DNA of 64,000 nt from Fodinicola acaciae (GTDB lineage Bacteria; Actinomycetota; Actinomycetes; Mycobacteriales; HKI-0501), in assembly GCF_010993745.1 (NCBI RefSeq), contig NZ_WOTN01000002.1, positions 2,046,001 to 2,110,000 of the forward strand, written 5' to 3'. A program made the position numbers and the translations under genes. Under the pieces are notes generated by a model. The model was given only the letters and a program-made list of their open reading frames with translations. It did no database searches and had not been told where the DNA came from. Below, piece by piece: positions 11,150 through 19,606 of this stretch. The stretch's first letter is position 1; each line of letters opens with the position of its first letter.

Positions 11150-12261
11150 CGACGACCCCGCTGCCGGTCAGCCTGCGCGCCACGCTGCCGGGCAACTTTT
11201 ACACCGATCCGCGGATTTTCGCCGCCGAGCAGGAGAAAGTCTTCGAGAGCCTGTGGTTTTGCGTCGTACGCTCGGCAGACCTGGCCCAGCCGGGTGACTT
11301 CCAGACCGTGCAGGTCGGCCGCGAGAGCGTCCTGATCGCCCGCGGCAGAGATGGTGTGTTGCGTGCGTTTCTCAACATCTGCCGGCATCGCGGCGCGCGG
11401 ATCTGCACGCAGGAATCAGGCGCGGTCAAGCGGTCGTTCCAATGTCCTTACCACGCCTGGACGTACGGCCTGGACGGTCGGCTGGTCGCCGCACCGAATC
11501 TCACCGGCATGCCGGACATCGACCGGCGGGAGTTCGGCCTGCGGCCGGTGCAGACCTACGAGTGGCTCGGCTATCTATGGGTCTGTCTCGCGCCGGCACC
11601 GCCGTCCTTCAGCGAGACCGTGATCGACGCGGTCACCGCGCGGCTCGGCTCGGCCGATGTGGTCGCCAGCTATCGGATGGACCGGCTCGCGCTCGGGCAG
11701 CGGATCCGTTACGACGTACGCGCCAATTGGAAGCTGATCGTCGAAAACTTCATGGAGTGCTATCACTGCGCCACCATCCATCCGGAGCTCACCGAGGTGC
11801 TGCCGGAGTTTGCCAATGGTTATGCGGCGCAGTCTTACGTCGGCCACGGCGCCGAGTTCGGTCCGGAGGTCGACGGCTTCACGGTCGACGGCAGTCCCGG
11901 TTTCGGTGTGCTGGAAGGGGTCGCGCGGGCGCAGGACCGACGCTATTACGCGGCGACCGTACGGCCGCAGGTGTTTCTCAACCTGGTGCCCGATCACGTG
12001 ATCCTGCATCGCATGTTTCCGCTCGCGGTGGACCGTACGGCAGTCGAGTGCGACTGGCTGTTCGCGGCCGACGTGGTGGCGTCGGGGGTCGACGTTTCGC
12101 GGTCGGTTGAGCTTTTCCATCGCGTCAATGAGCAGGATTTCGCGGCATGTGAGCGATGTCAGCCAGGGATGTCGTCGCGAGCCTACGCCGCCGGTGGCGT
12201 ACTCGTGCCGACCGAGCACCACATCGCGGAGTTCCACGAGTGGATCCGCGGCCTGGTCTAG
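11146..12261 (+). CDS. Rieske non-heme iron oxygenase, glycine betaine demethylase-like (GbcA type)
   Basis: The enzyme (371 residues) has an N-terminal Rieske domain. The first cluster ligands are in CRHRGARIC and the second pair in CPYHAWTYG (about residues 78-107). The catalytic domain carries the mononuclear iron motif [16 protein letters not shown], with the conserved bridging Asp/Glu and two His. This architecture is shared by choline monooxygenase, stachydrine demethylase and the glycine betaine monooxygenase GbcA. The flanking dimethylglycine and sarcosine oxidases favour betaine as substrate. The ATG overlaps the stop of the sarcosine oxidase gene. Electrons are inferred to come from the divergently encoded ferredoxin and reductase. 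Confidence 0.88.
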   Translation: MTTTPLPVSLRATLPGNFYTDPRIFAAEQEKVFESLWFCVVRSADLAQPGDFQTVQVGRESVLIARGRDGVLRAFLNICRHRGARICTQESGAVKRSFQCPYHAWTYGLDGRLVAAPNLTGMPDIDRREFGLRPVQTYEWLGYLWVCLAPAPPSFSETVIDAVTARLGSADVVASYRMDRLALGQRIRYDVRANWKLIVENFMECYHCATIHPELTEVLPEFANGYAAQSYVGHGAEFGPEVDGFTVDGSPGFGVLEGVARAQDRRYYAATVRPQVFLNLVPDHVILHRMFPLAVDRTAVECDWLFAADVVASGVDVSRSVELFHRVNEQDFAACERCQPGMSSRAYAAGGVLVPTEHHIAEFHEWIRGLV

Positions 12262-12354
12262 CCTGGGAATTGCGCCGCGTCATCGACGAACGCTAGGGCA
12301 TTTTCCAAACCTTCGGCGTGGCTTTCGGGCATGCTGGGTTGATGGTGTCTCAGC

Positions 12355-12600
12355 GAGGAGTTTGCGGATGAGTCGTGGGTCTTGTTGGAGCCGTTTTCCG
12401 AGGTGAAGGGAATCGGTTGGCCGACCCTGCATATGCGGCGGGTGGTGGACGGGATCGCGTGGCGGTTCCGAACTGGGGCGGCCTGACGACCACGTTCCAC
12501 GCCACGGCCGACCCATGCAGCGATCGTTGGGGCTGGTGGTCATCGGCGGACACGCCGCGGACCCGCGCCTCGCGCACGTTTTAGTACGGACCGCGGTCAG
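12355..12600 (+). pseudogene. IS5-family transposase N-terminal remnant
   Basis: From 12355 the frame reads as the start of an IS5-type transposase: a WVLLEPF block, then RRVVDGIAWRFRTGAA. An in-frame TGA follows at 12484-12486. The expected continuation (a WRDVP-like block) reappears in another frame, which shows a frameshift. Nothing downstream to the HNH gene resembles a catalytic domain. The interval 12262-12683 holds no intact gene. This fragment and the one at 14130-14765 flank the DUF222/HNH gene, but they are separate remnants in opposite orientations. Confidence 0.55.
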
Positions 12601-12683
12601 CAGGAACGCAAACCTCGCAACGATCACCGCTCTCCCGGTGAAAGATCGAGCTGGTGTTTGGTTCCGAATCCACCTGTTCTGTT

Positions 12684-13940
12684 CTAGTTGAACAGGTGGT
12701 AGGTATTTCGTAGCGGCTTTTGCTCGAAGTCCACGTACTGCGGTGGAATGAATTCCGGCGCGCCGTCGACGATCTGGACTTGCCAGTCGCCGTGGTGGAT
12801 CTGCCGGTGGTCGGCCTCGCACAGCAGCACGCAATTGTCGATGGAGGTTTCACCTCCGTCGGCCCAATGGGTCACGTGGTGGGCTTTCGTCCAGCGTACG
12901 GGTCGGGTGCAGCCGATCATCGCGCAGCCGCGGTCGCGGGCGATCAACGCTTTGCGCAGTTCATCGGTGACCAGCCGTTCGGTGCGGCCGACGTCCAATG
13001 CTTCGCTTTGGGTGCCGAGCACCAGGGGCGTGATGTCGCAGTCGCACGCGAGCCTTCTGGCGGCTTCGGGGCTGAGGACGGTGTTTTCGTACGCGCGGAC
13101 CTGCCCGAGCTTGTCCCTGAGCATCTCCCAGGACAGCGTGATCGTCAGGTGCGGACGCTCGCGGCCCTGGATCGGCAGCTTCTCACTGTCGGCGATCAGA
13201 TTCAGCGCATCGGCCAACGCATCACCATTGCGCTCAGCAGCCGAGCGGCGGTCTTTGGTTTTGCCCTTGTTGTCCGTGCGTGGCTTGGCCAGCGGCGAGA
13301 GGATTTCCTGCATCAGGCTGCCCGTCTCGGCATCAAAACTGCCGCGGAACGCCAATCGGCCGTCGGTGCCGGTGCGCAAATACAGCTCGCGGCGCGGCGT
13401 GGCGTTCTCTTCCTCGGACGGCATGGTTCCATCCGGGTCGAGGTGGCCGTGGACGCGGTTGCCGAGCTGGTGCAACTCACGCGCACGCAACTGGGACGCC
13501 GCGTCGACCAACGTTTTCTCGGCGAACCGCCGGTCCTCGATCCCGATCCGACGCGGCAACTTGCTGATAATCGTCCGGATCGCGTCCAACTGCGAGTCGG
13601 CCAGCTCGCCACGCCGCATGGCATCACCGGCGTATTCCAACTGCGGCGCCAACTTCTCACCGGCGGCCAGCGCACGGCTGCCGCAGAACGCCCGAGCGCG
13701 CTGCACGCACCGACTCGCCTCGGTAGGGGAGAACTTCAGGAAATCCTCCAAGAACGCCGCGGTGTCGCCGTGTCCGAACTTCGTCGCGATCGTCTGGTCA
13801 TCGGCGGCCTTCACCACCGCCAGAAGCGCGGCTTTGGCCGTACGCACCGCCTGCTCCGCACACCGCAACGCGGCCGCGAACTCCTCCTTACCCGACAGCA
13901 ACGACGGATCACCCGCCAGCCGAAAAGGAGGACTGGTCAT
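12684..13940 (-). CDS. DUF222 / HNH endonuclease domain protein (13E12-type)
   Basis: The 418-residue protein has the N-terminal DUF222 domain of the actinobacterial 13E12 repeat family, with several Arg-rich helical segments. A C-terminal HNH nuclease motif begins CAMIGCTRPVRWTKAHHV, with HH as the catalytic His, and ends with the N-D-H residues in NCVLLCEADHRQIHHG. These proteins are common in many copies in actinomycetes, often near mobile elements. Their biological role is not settled. The start at 13940 gives MTSPPF. An upstream in-frame extension is possible but lacks a ribosome binding site. The gene lies between two decayed IS5-type fragments, which supports an accessory origin. Confidence 0.88.
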   Translation of the reverse strand: MTSPPFRLAGDPSLLSGKEEFAAALRCAEQAVRTAKAALLAVVKAADDQTIATKFGHGDTAAFLEDFLKFSPTEASRCVQRARAFCGSRALAAGEKLAPQLEYAGDAMRRGELADSQLDAIRTIISKLPRRIGIEDRRFAEKTLVDAASQLRARELHQLGNRVHGHLDPDGTMPSEEENATPRRELYLRTGTDGRLAFRGSFDAETGSLMQEILSPLAKPRTDNKGKTKDRRSAAERNGDALADALNLIADSEKLPIQGRERPHLTITLSWEMLRDKLGQVRAYENTVLSPEAARRLACDCDITPLVLGTQSEALDVGRTERLVTDELRKALIARDRGCAMIGCTRPVRWTKAHHVTHWADGGETSIDNCVLLCEADHRQIHHGDWQVQIVDGAPEFIPPQYVDFEQKPLRNTYHLFN

Positions 13941-14129
13941 GCCACCAATAATACCAAACCGACCGACAAACCCGGGCCACGAGGGTCGCGCGTTTCCGTT
14001 GCTGTGCAAGGTAAGTTGCAGCGCGCGCATTAGACCGCAGGAGGCGCTACTACTACGGCCTCATCATAAAACATAATGCCGAGAGGATGGGCACCCCCAG
14101 GACACGATGACGATCGCGACGGTTCCGTT

Positions 14130-14765
14130 AGGGCCTGTTTCAAGTCATAGCCACTCGTTGATGGTCGCTATGTGGACGGTTGCCTCGTAGCGAACGGCGA
14201 GTTTGTCATAGCGAGTGGCGACGGCGCGGTTGCGTTTGAGTCGGTTGATGCCGCATTCCGCCGCGTGACGTTGCTTGTAGATTTCGGGATCGAAGGCCGG
14301 AGCTGGGCCACCAGCGCGACCTTTGGCTTGGCGATGCCGGATCTGATCGACCTGTTCCGGAATTGTGCAGCGAATGCCGCGACCGAGGAGAGTCACCACG
14401 CTGACCTGCCGTGACGACCAGGGAGAGCGGTCTTTGTGCTTGCTCGGTGGCCAGATGCAACTTGGTTGTCCAGCCGCCTCGCGCCCCCCAGCGCGTGGTC
14501 ATCCGGTTCCGCTTCCCCCACCCTGACATCCCAGCTGATCAGCCCGGCGGCATCGGCATCGGCCTGCAACCGGCACAGGATGCCAGCCCAAACCCCGGCT
14601 CGTTGCCGACGGCGAAACAGTCCGTAGATCGCTCGCCATGACCCGTAAACCGGTGGAACGTCTCGCCACGGCACACCCCGCGCGCCCGCCACCGCTACGG
14701 TGGCCACGAGGTCTCCGGCACATCACGATCTTCTTCGTCGTTGATCGATCTACCGGAGACCTCAC
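14130..14765 (-). mobile_element. Decayed IS5-family element (frameshifted transposase)
   Basis: On the minus strand the pieces of an IS5-type transposase appear in three different frames. The first is a VPWRDVPPVYGSWRAIYGLF block near 14600-14670. The middle part encodes LISWDV. The C-terminal segment contains the third catalytic Glu in [20 protein letters not shown] at about 14180-14260. The right-hand terminus is visible as TAGGGCCTGTTTCAAGTCAT from about 14130. The N-terminal end of the gene is missing and several frameshifts separate the parts, so the element cannot produce a transposase. Its TAGGGCCTGT end resembles the terminal repeats of the 102-bp element at 25193. Confidence 0.75.
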
Positions 14766-14835
14766 CTACCGGACCAACAACACGCCGACACAACCCTCAC
14801 CAGAATCTCCGCTGGCCAGCACTTTGAAACACGCT

Positions 14836-15732
14836 CTACTGCAGATAGTCCTCCAGCAGAGCCGGCGTCAGGCCGGCCTCCTTGACCAGCTTGAGCACGG
14901 TCGCGTACGACTCGACGAAGTCGTTCTGGAAATGCATCAGGATGATGTCGCCGGGCTCGAGCGTGTGGCTCCGGCGGTGTGGATATCCGATCGTCCTGCG
15001 GTCGTGGACGCTCACGGTCCACAGCACCAGATAGTGCACCTTGCAGTCGGACATGGCGGTCAGCGTGTCGGCGTTGAACATGCCGTACGGTGGCCGGAAC
15101 AGCTGCGGCCGGTGGCCGAAGGCCTTCTGGAAGCGCGGCTGCGGGCCGCAGATTTCCCTGCGCTGGCCGGTCAGGCCGCGCCGCGGCATCAGCGGGTGGA
15201 ACTCGGTGTGGTTTTCCATCCGCGCGCCGAGTCGTTGCATTCCTCGGAAATACGGCGTCTCGCAACGCTGCACCGTGCCGACCAGGAACACCGTCACCGG
15301 CACTTTCGCCTTGCGCAGCAAGGCGTCCGTACGCGGGTCGCGGTCGCTGCCGTCGTCGATGGTCAGGAACACCACTTTTTGCCTGGTGGGGATCCGGTCG
15401 ACGACGATCGCCGAGCCGGGCCGGCGCGGTGGCCGGCCGAGGCCGAGCCACGACGTGGTGCCGTGCACTTCCTGGACGTCCGGCCGGGGCGGCGGCGGAA
15501 ACGACGGTACGTCCGGAATGCGGGTGTATCGCGGTGTCCTGCCGGTCGGATCGTAGACCCGGCACTCCGCCGCGTCCTTCGGACGGATCGGCGCGACATG
15601 CGGCTCCACGACGTGTACGTTTGGCATGCCGCGACCGGCGATGGCCCTCGGGCGGGGTGGTGGTGTCGCGCAGGCCGCGGTGATCGCACAGATGCTCGCC
15701 ACGACAACCAGAACCACTCGGCTCTTGGCCAC
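14836..15732 (-). CDS. Polysaccharide deacetylase family lipoprotein
   Basis: The product (298 residues) begins with a lipoprotein signal: a hydrophobic VLVVVASICAITAAC segment with Cys21 as the likely lipidated residue. It is therefore exported and membrane-anchored. The NodB-type deacetylase domain is at about residues 115-290. The metal and catalytic Asp motif is TIDDGSD instead of the common TFDDGP, the metal His pair is in ENHTEFH, and RPPYG binds substrate. Such enzymes remove N- or O-acetyl groups from peptidoglycan or other glycans. A perfect TGTGA-N6-TCACA dyad lies about 107 bp upstream, shared with the divergent fulvocin-like gene. The precise polymer cannot be told. Confidence 0.88.
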   Translation of the reverse strand: MAKSRVVLVVVASICAITAACATPPPRPRAIAGRGMPNVHVVEPHVAPIRPKDAAECRVYDPTGRTPRYTRIPDVPSFPPPPRPDVQEVHGTTSWLGLGRPPRRPGSAIVVDRIPTRQKVVFLTIDDGSDRDPRTDALLRKAKVPVTVFLVGTVQRCETPYFRGMQRLGARMENHTEFHPLMPRRGLTGQRREICGPQPRFQKAFGHRPQLFRPPYGMFNADTLTAMSDCKVHYLVLWTVSVHDRRTIGYPHRRSHTLEPGDIILMHFQNDFVESYATVLKLVKEAGLTPALLEDYLQ

Positions 15733-16049
15733 CTCGCTGCCTCCCCGTCCCCGCTGCGCACCGCTCCTATTCTCTCGACGTTTGCGGACCCCATCCGGAC
15801 ACCGTCGTTATCCAATCGTTATGTGGACGAGAAGAGGGTGTGATCGCTGTCACATCGGCGCGCGATCAGTTTAGCGCTCAAATATGTTACTGGAAGCGTG
15901 AGCGGTTGGACCGCAATCGGTCAACTCTTCTGATGACTGTCATTGACTACGAGGAAAAATCGCGGCCTTCGGTAAGAAACCCTTGAACTTGGCGTGCGAG
16001 TTGTGCATGATGCCGGAATTGCCGACTCCGACTTTGTTGAGGGATTGTG
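15733..16049. other. Divergent intergenic region with one regulatory dyad
   Basis: These 317 bp separate the polysaccharide deacetylase from the fulvocin-like gene. Apart from the Crp-like dyad at 15839-15854 and a possible -35 element TTGAAC at 15983-15988 followed 17 bp later by CATGAT, I see no gene, repeat or structured RNA. Confidence 0.4.
15839..15854. promoter_or_regulatory. Crp/GlxR-like operator
   Basis: TGTGATCGCTGTCACA is a perfect TGTGA-N6-TCACA dyad, the consensus half-site pair of Crp-family regulators including actinobacterial GlxR/Cmr. It lies between the divergent deacetylase and fulvocin-like genes and could serve either one. The regulator itself is not encoded in the window. 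Confidence 0.5.
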
Positions 16050-17030
16050 ATGGCAGCTCGGTGGATGGTTGCTTTCGACGCGTCCTGCTCGACGTGCCGA
16101 GAGATTTCGCAGGCGGTGGAACGAGCGAGCGCCGGACGGCTCGAGGTCGTGCCGCTCGGTCGCGCCGACGTGACGGCCTGGCGCCAGCAGGCGCTCGGGC
16201 CGGACCCGGTGTGGGCTCCGACGCTCATCCGGCTCGACGAGGACGTACGTGCGTGGACCGGTCCGCGGATGGCGTTGCCGTTGGTGCGGCGCCTCGGACC
16301 ACGGGCGTCGATGCGCGTGCTGAGCGCGCTCGGAGAGCTGCGCCGGCCAGACAAGCCGTCGAAGAATTCGTTGACACGCGGCCAGTTCCTGCGGCTCGGC
16401 GGCGGCGCCGCGGTCGCCGCCGGTGTGCTGCTGACCAGCAGCTCGCCGGCTCTGGGCGCCGATCGGCAGCGGTCGCAGGCGCGCGAGTGGGTCGCCGCCA
16501 ATGCTGGAAAGCTGCCGCAGAGATACGACGAGGTGGTGGCGCACGCTCCGGCTTATCGGCGTGCCATCTACGAAGCGTCGTCTCCAGCCGTACGCAGCCA
16601 GCTGTGGGTCGAGCAGCTGACCAGACAGCGCGGCGCGCATCTGTCGGCGGCGCAGCGCGACCTGCTCGACAAGGTTTTGGCGCTGGCCACCGACGAGGCG
16701 ACGTTCAGCGACGACCCGGCCACCCGATCAGCCGCGCGGCCGCGGATCGACGCCCTGCGTGACACCGCGAAGCAGGTTTTCGAGCGCGACCAGGTGCATG
16801 CGATGTTCGTCTCGCTCGGACCGGCGCTCCAGCCGGGAGTGGTCGCGCCGGAGGCCTGCGATGTCTGCGAGTGCTCGACCGAGGACGACTGGTGTTCCAA
16901 GCCGGCGCGTTACTGCCGTGAGATCACCTGTTCGCGCGAATGCGACCAGCCACACGGCTGCCATTGCTTCAGTCTGTGCGGATTCCTTTACTCGTACGAG
17001 TGCAACGGCTATTGCGAGATCGTCACCTAA
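16050..17030 (+). CDS. Fulvocin C-related cysteine-rich protein with thioredoxin-like N-terminus
   Basis: This 326-residue protein has three parts. Residues 1-100 look like a thioredoxin-fold or DCC-type domain with a FDASCSTC motif (Cys-x-x-Cys) near the N-terminus. Around 108-135 a TRGQFLRLGGGAAVAAGVLL segment resembles a Tat-type or membrane-anchoring signal placed internally. After a helical region, the last ~56 residues hold twelve cysteines with spacings like those of the myxobacterial bacteriocin fulvocin C (CECSTEDDWC, later HGCHCFSLCGF and CNGYC). ATG at 16050 is chosen over GTG at 16047 because GAGGG precedes it at good distance. It may be a disulfide-rich peptide precursor with a built-in redox leader. 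Antimicrobial activity is inference only. Confidence 0.75.
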   Translation: MAARWMVAFDASCSTCREISQAVERASAGRLEVVPLGRADVTAWRQQALGPDPVWAPTLIRLDEDVRAWTGPRMALPLVRRLGPRASMRVLSALGELRRPDKPSKNSLTRGQFLRLGGGAAVAAGVLLTSSSPALGADRQRSQAREWVAANAGKLPQRYDEVVAHAPAYRRAIYEASSPAVRSQLWVEQLTRQRGAHLSAAQRDLLDKVLALATDEATFSDDPATRSAARPRIDALRDTAKQVFERDQVHAMFVSLGPALQPGVVAPEACDVCECSTEDDWCSKPARYCREITCSRECDQPHGCHCFSLCGFLYSYECNGYCEIVT

Positions 17031-17039
17031 GATGGCTGG

Positions 17040-17966
17040 GTGCGACCGCTCACCGTTGACAAGCTGACCGGCACCTGGGCCACGCTGCTGCTGGCGCTCG
17101 ACGACGATGACCGGATTTCCTGGCCACGCATGGAAAAGCAGCTTGCCGCGTTGGTGTCGGCCGGCGTGGACGGCATCTACACCAACGGGTCGAGCGGGGA
17201 GTTCTGGAGCCAGACCGAAGACGAGTTCGGCCGGCTGACCGAGCTGGCGGCCAGCGCCGGCGTGCCGTTCCAGATCGGTGCGGCACATCCGAGTCCACAG
17301 ATCGCCCTTGAGCGCGTACGCAGAGCCGCCGCCTACGCGCCAGGTGCGATCCAGGTGGTCCTGCCTGACTGGTTTCCACCCAACGACAACGAAATCCGGA
17401 GCCATCTGCGTCGCCTCGCGGACGCGGCGGGGAGCGTGCCGCTGGTGCTTTACCACCCACCACACGCGAAACGCGTCCTCGGTGCCGACGACTATGCCTG
17501 GCTGCTCGACGCCGTGCCGGAAATCGTCGGCATCAAGGTCGGCGACGGCGACCGGTCCTGGTACGCCGGCATGCGCGAGGTCAGCGGTCGAGTCGCGATG
17601 TTCGTGCCCGGCCACCACCTCGCCACCGGATACGCGCACGGCGCGGCCGGCGCGTATTCCAACGTCGCCTGCCTGCATCCGGTCGCGGCCGTGCGGTGGT
17701 GGCGGCAGATCGTCGGCGGCGACGGCGTTGCCATGCAGACCGAGCGCCGGCTGCGCGGGTTTCTCGACGGCACGGTCGCGGAATTACGCACCAAGTCCGG
17801 ATATTGCAATGCGGCGCTGGACAAACTGCTCGCCGCGCTCGGTGGCTGGTCGCCGGTCGGTACGCGGATGAGGTGGCCATACGACGGCGTCCCGGGGGAC
17901 GTCGTACGCGCGTTGCGGCCTGTCGCCCATGACGTCCTGCCGGATTTCGTGCCAGGCGTCTCATAG
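17040..17966 (+). CDS. Dihydrodipicolinate synthase/N-acetylneuraminate lyase family protein
   Basis: This is a TIM-barrel class I aldolase of 308 residues. The Schiff-base Lys is in EIVGIKVGDGD and the catalytic Tyr in LVLYHPPH. The substrate-loop equivalent is YTNGSSGEFW near residues 44-53, where many members have GTTGE. The variant SSGE loop and the absence of lysine-biosynthesis neighbours suggest a sugar-acid or other 2-keto acid lyase and not the housekeeping DapA. It starts with GTG ten bases after the fulvocin-like gene, so the two may be co-transcribed. Its stop overlaps the convergent DinB gene by six bases. Confidence 0.85.
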   Translation: MRPLTVDKLTGTWATLLLALDDDDRISWPRMEKQLAALVSAGVDGIYTNGSSGEFWSQTEDEFGRLTELAASAGVPFQIGAAHPSPQIALERVRRAAAYAPGAIQVVLPDWFPPNDNEIRSHLRRLADAAGSVPLVLYHPPHAKRVLGADDYAWLLDAVPEIVGIKVGDGDRSWYAGMREVSGRVAMFVPGHHLATGYAHGAAGAYSNVACLHPVAAVRWWRQIVGGDGVAMQTERRLRGFLDGTVAELRTKSGYCNAALDKLLAALGGWSPVGTRMRWPYDGVPGDVVRALRPVAHDVLPDFVPGVS

Positions 17967-18500
17967 ACCGGTCGCGCCGTCGATGCGTTCGCGCAGCAGG
18001 TCGGCATGTCCGTTGTGCCTCGCGTATTCCTCGATCAGGTGCACGATGACCCAGCGCAGCGACACCTTGCCACGCCAGGAATCCACGCCGGTGACGTCGA
18101 GATCCGCGGCGTTTTCCACGAAATCCTCCGCGAAGGCGATCTCCTCGCGCCAGGCGGCCCATGCCTCGGCGGCGACTTCCGGTGTGGCGCCGTCGAAATC
18201 GCCGTCCGGCTCGTCGTCGGAGGAGAAACGGGGTGCGGCGTCCTCTCCGGCGAGGACCTGACGAAACCACCGGCGTTCCACGTCGGCCAGGTGGCGAACG
18301 AGACCCAGCAACGAAAGCGCGGACGGCGCCACGGATCTGGTCGCCAGCTCCGCGCCGAGCCCGGCGCATTTCAGCTCCAGCGTCTGCCGTTGCGCGCGCA
18401 GGAAGTCGGCGAGCATCGCTCGCTCGTCGCCGGTCGTACGCGTGCCGGCTCGCGGATCGGCGTTCTCGTCGACGAACAGCTCCACGCGTCGGTCGGCCAC
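17961..18500 (-). CDS. DinB family protein (DUF664 type)
   Basis: The protein (179 residues) is a predicted four-helix bundle of the DinB/DUF664 superfamily. Candidate metal-binding His residues appear as LVRHLADVERRW near residue 68, and VIVHLIEEYARHNGHADLLR close to the C-terminus, the usual family signature. Members include metal-dependent thiol transferases that use mycothiol or bacillithiol, but many have no known substrate. It overlaps the convergent lyase gene by six bases. It is divergent from a lactonase gene only 31 bp away, with a perfect 17-bp palindrome between them. Confidence 0.88.
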   Translation of the reverse strand: MADRRVELFVDENADPRAGTRTTGDERAMLADFLRAQRQTLELKCAGLGAELATRSVAPSALSLLGLVRHLADVERRWFRQVLAGEDAAPRFSSDDEPDGDFDGATPEVAAEAWAAWREEIAFAEDFVENAADLDVTGVDSWRGKVSLRWVIVHLIEEYARHNGHADLLRERIDGATGL

Positions 18501-18513
18501 CTGACAACCCTAA

Positions 18514-18530
18514 CCGGGATAGCATCCCGG
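18514..18530. promoter_or_regulatory. Perfect palindrome abutting a start codon
   Basis: CCGGGATAGCATCCCGG has 7-bp perfect arms and a 3-base centre. It ends one base before the ATG at 18532 and fills most of the 31-bp gap between two divergent genes. It occupies the position of a ribosome binding site, so it could be an operator, an mRNA hairpin that limits translation, or both. Confidence 0.45.
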
Positions 18531-18531
18531 C

Positions 18532-19515
18532 ATGACGGATTTTCTCTACGTGGGGTCCTACGCCGGTGCCATCACCACGGTCACGCCCGGCCTCGGCGTC
18601 GTCGCGACGACGGAAAGCCCCGGATCGCCGTCGTTCCTGGCGATCCATCCGGCCGGCCACGCGCTCTATGCCATTGACGAGAGCGACGACGGCAGCGTGA
18701 CCGCTTTCCGGGCAAACGCCGACGGCACGCTGACAAAGCTCAACACCGAGCCGGCGGAAGGTTCGACGACCGCACACCTGACCGTCGATCCGTCCGGCAA
18801 ACATCTGTTGACCGTCAACTACGGCTCCGGCAGCGTCATCGTCCATCCGATCAACGACGACGGCAGTCTGGGCAAGCGTACGGATCTCGTGCGGCACCAA
18901 GGAGAAGGTCCGGACAAGTCACGGCAGGAGGGGCCACACGCCCACGTCGTACGTTTCGCGCCGAGCGGCGGCTACGCGTTGGTGGCCGACCTCGGCACCG
19001 ACGAGGTCGTCGCGTACGCGCTCGACGGTGGCCGGCTGGTCCGTCAAGCGGTTAACAACCTCCAGCCAGGAGTCGGTCCCCGGCACCTGGTTTTCGGCCG
19101 GGACAACAGGGTTTACCTGGTCGGCGAGCTCGACTCGACAATCCGCACCTATCGCGATGACAATGGTCAGCTGACCGAGCTGGACGCGCGGCCGGCGAGC
19201 AAGGAACAAAACGGCGTTCGCAACTATCCGTCCGAGATCGCGCTGTCCGATGACGGCCAGTTTTGCTATGTGGCCAACCGGGGTTACGACGTCATCTCCG
19301 CATTCGACGTGAGCACGGGCATTCCGCGGCCGCTCGCCGATGTGTCGATCGGTGGTGCCTGGCCGCGGCACCTGGCGACCGCGGCGGACCAGCTGTGGGT
19401 CGCCAACCAGAATTCCGACAACCTACGCCGATTCCAGTTGGACAGGTTCGGAATTCCACGGCAGACAGGAGAATCGCTGCAGCTCACCGCACCAGCCTGC
19501 ATAGTGCGAAAATAG
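18532..19515 (+). CDS. Lactonase family protein (7-bladed beta-propeller, cytosolic)
   Basis: The 327-residue product belongs to the Pgl/YbhE-type lactonase family, seen as repeated blade motifs such as LYAIDESDDGSVTAF, HLTVDPSGKHLLTVNYGSGS and YPSEIALSDDGQFCYVANRG. The family hydrolyses 6-phosphogluconolactone or related lactones. There is no signal peptide, so it acts in the cytosol. The downstream gene at 19607 encodes a clear paralogue with a Tat signal. There is no canonical ribosome binding site, because a perfect palindrome ends one base before the ATG, and translation may be leaderless. Whether it is the housekeeping phosphogluconolactonase cannot be told. Confidence 0.88.
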   Translation: MTDFLYVGSYAGAITTVTPGLGVVATTESPGSPSFLAIHPAGHALYAIDESDDGSVTAFRANADGTLTKLNTEPAEGSTTAHLTVDPSGKHLLTVNYGSGSVIVHPINDDGSLGKRTDLVRHQGEGPDKSRQEGPHAHVVRFAPSGGYALVADLGTDEVVAYALDGGRLVRQAVNNLQPGVGPRHLVFGRDNRVYLVGELDSTIRTYRDDNGQLTELDARPASKEQNGVRNYPSEIALSDDGQFCYVANRGYDVISAFDVSTGIPRPLADVSIGGAWPRHLATAADQLWVANQNSDNLRRFQLDRFGIPRQTGESLQLTAPACIVRK

Positions 19516-19606
19516 CGGCAGGTATTGTCCAGATGCGGCCAGTGACTCGCCGGCCTTCGCGTTATCCGTTTAGGTAGCTCTCAGTCGAGACTGGGGAGAG
19601 AACGCG

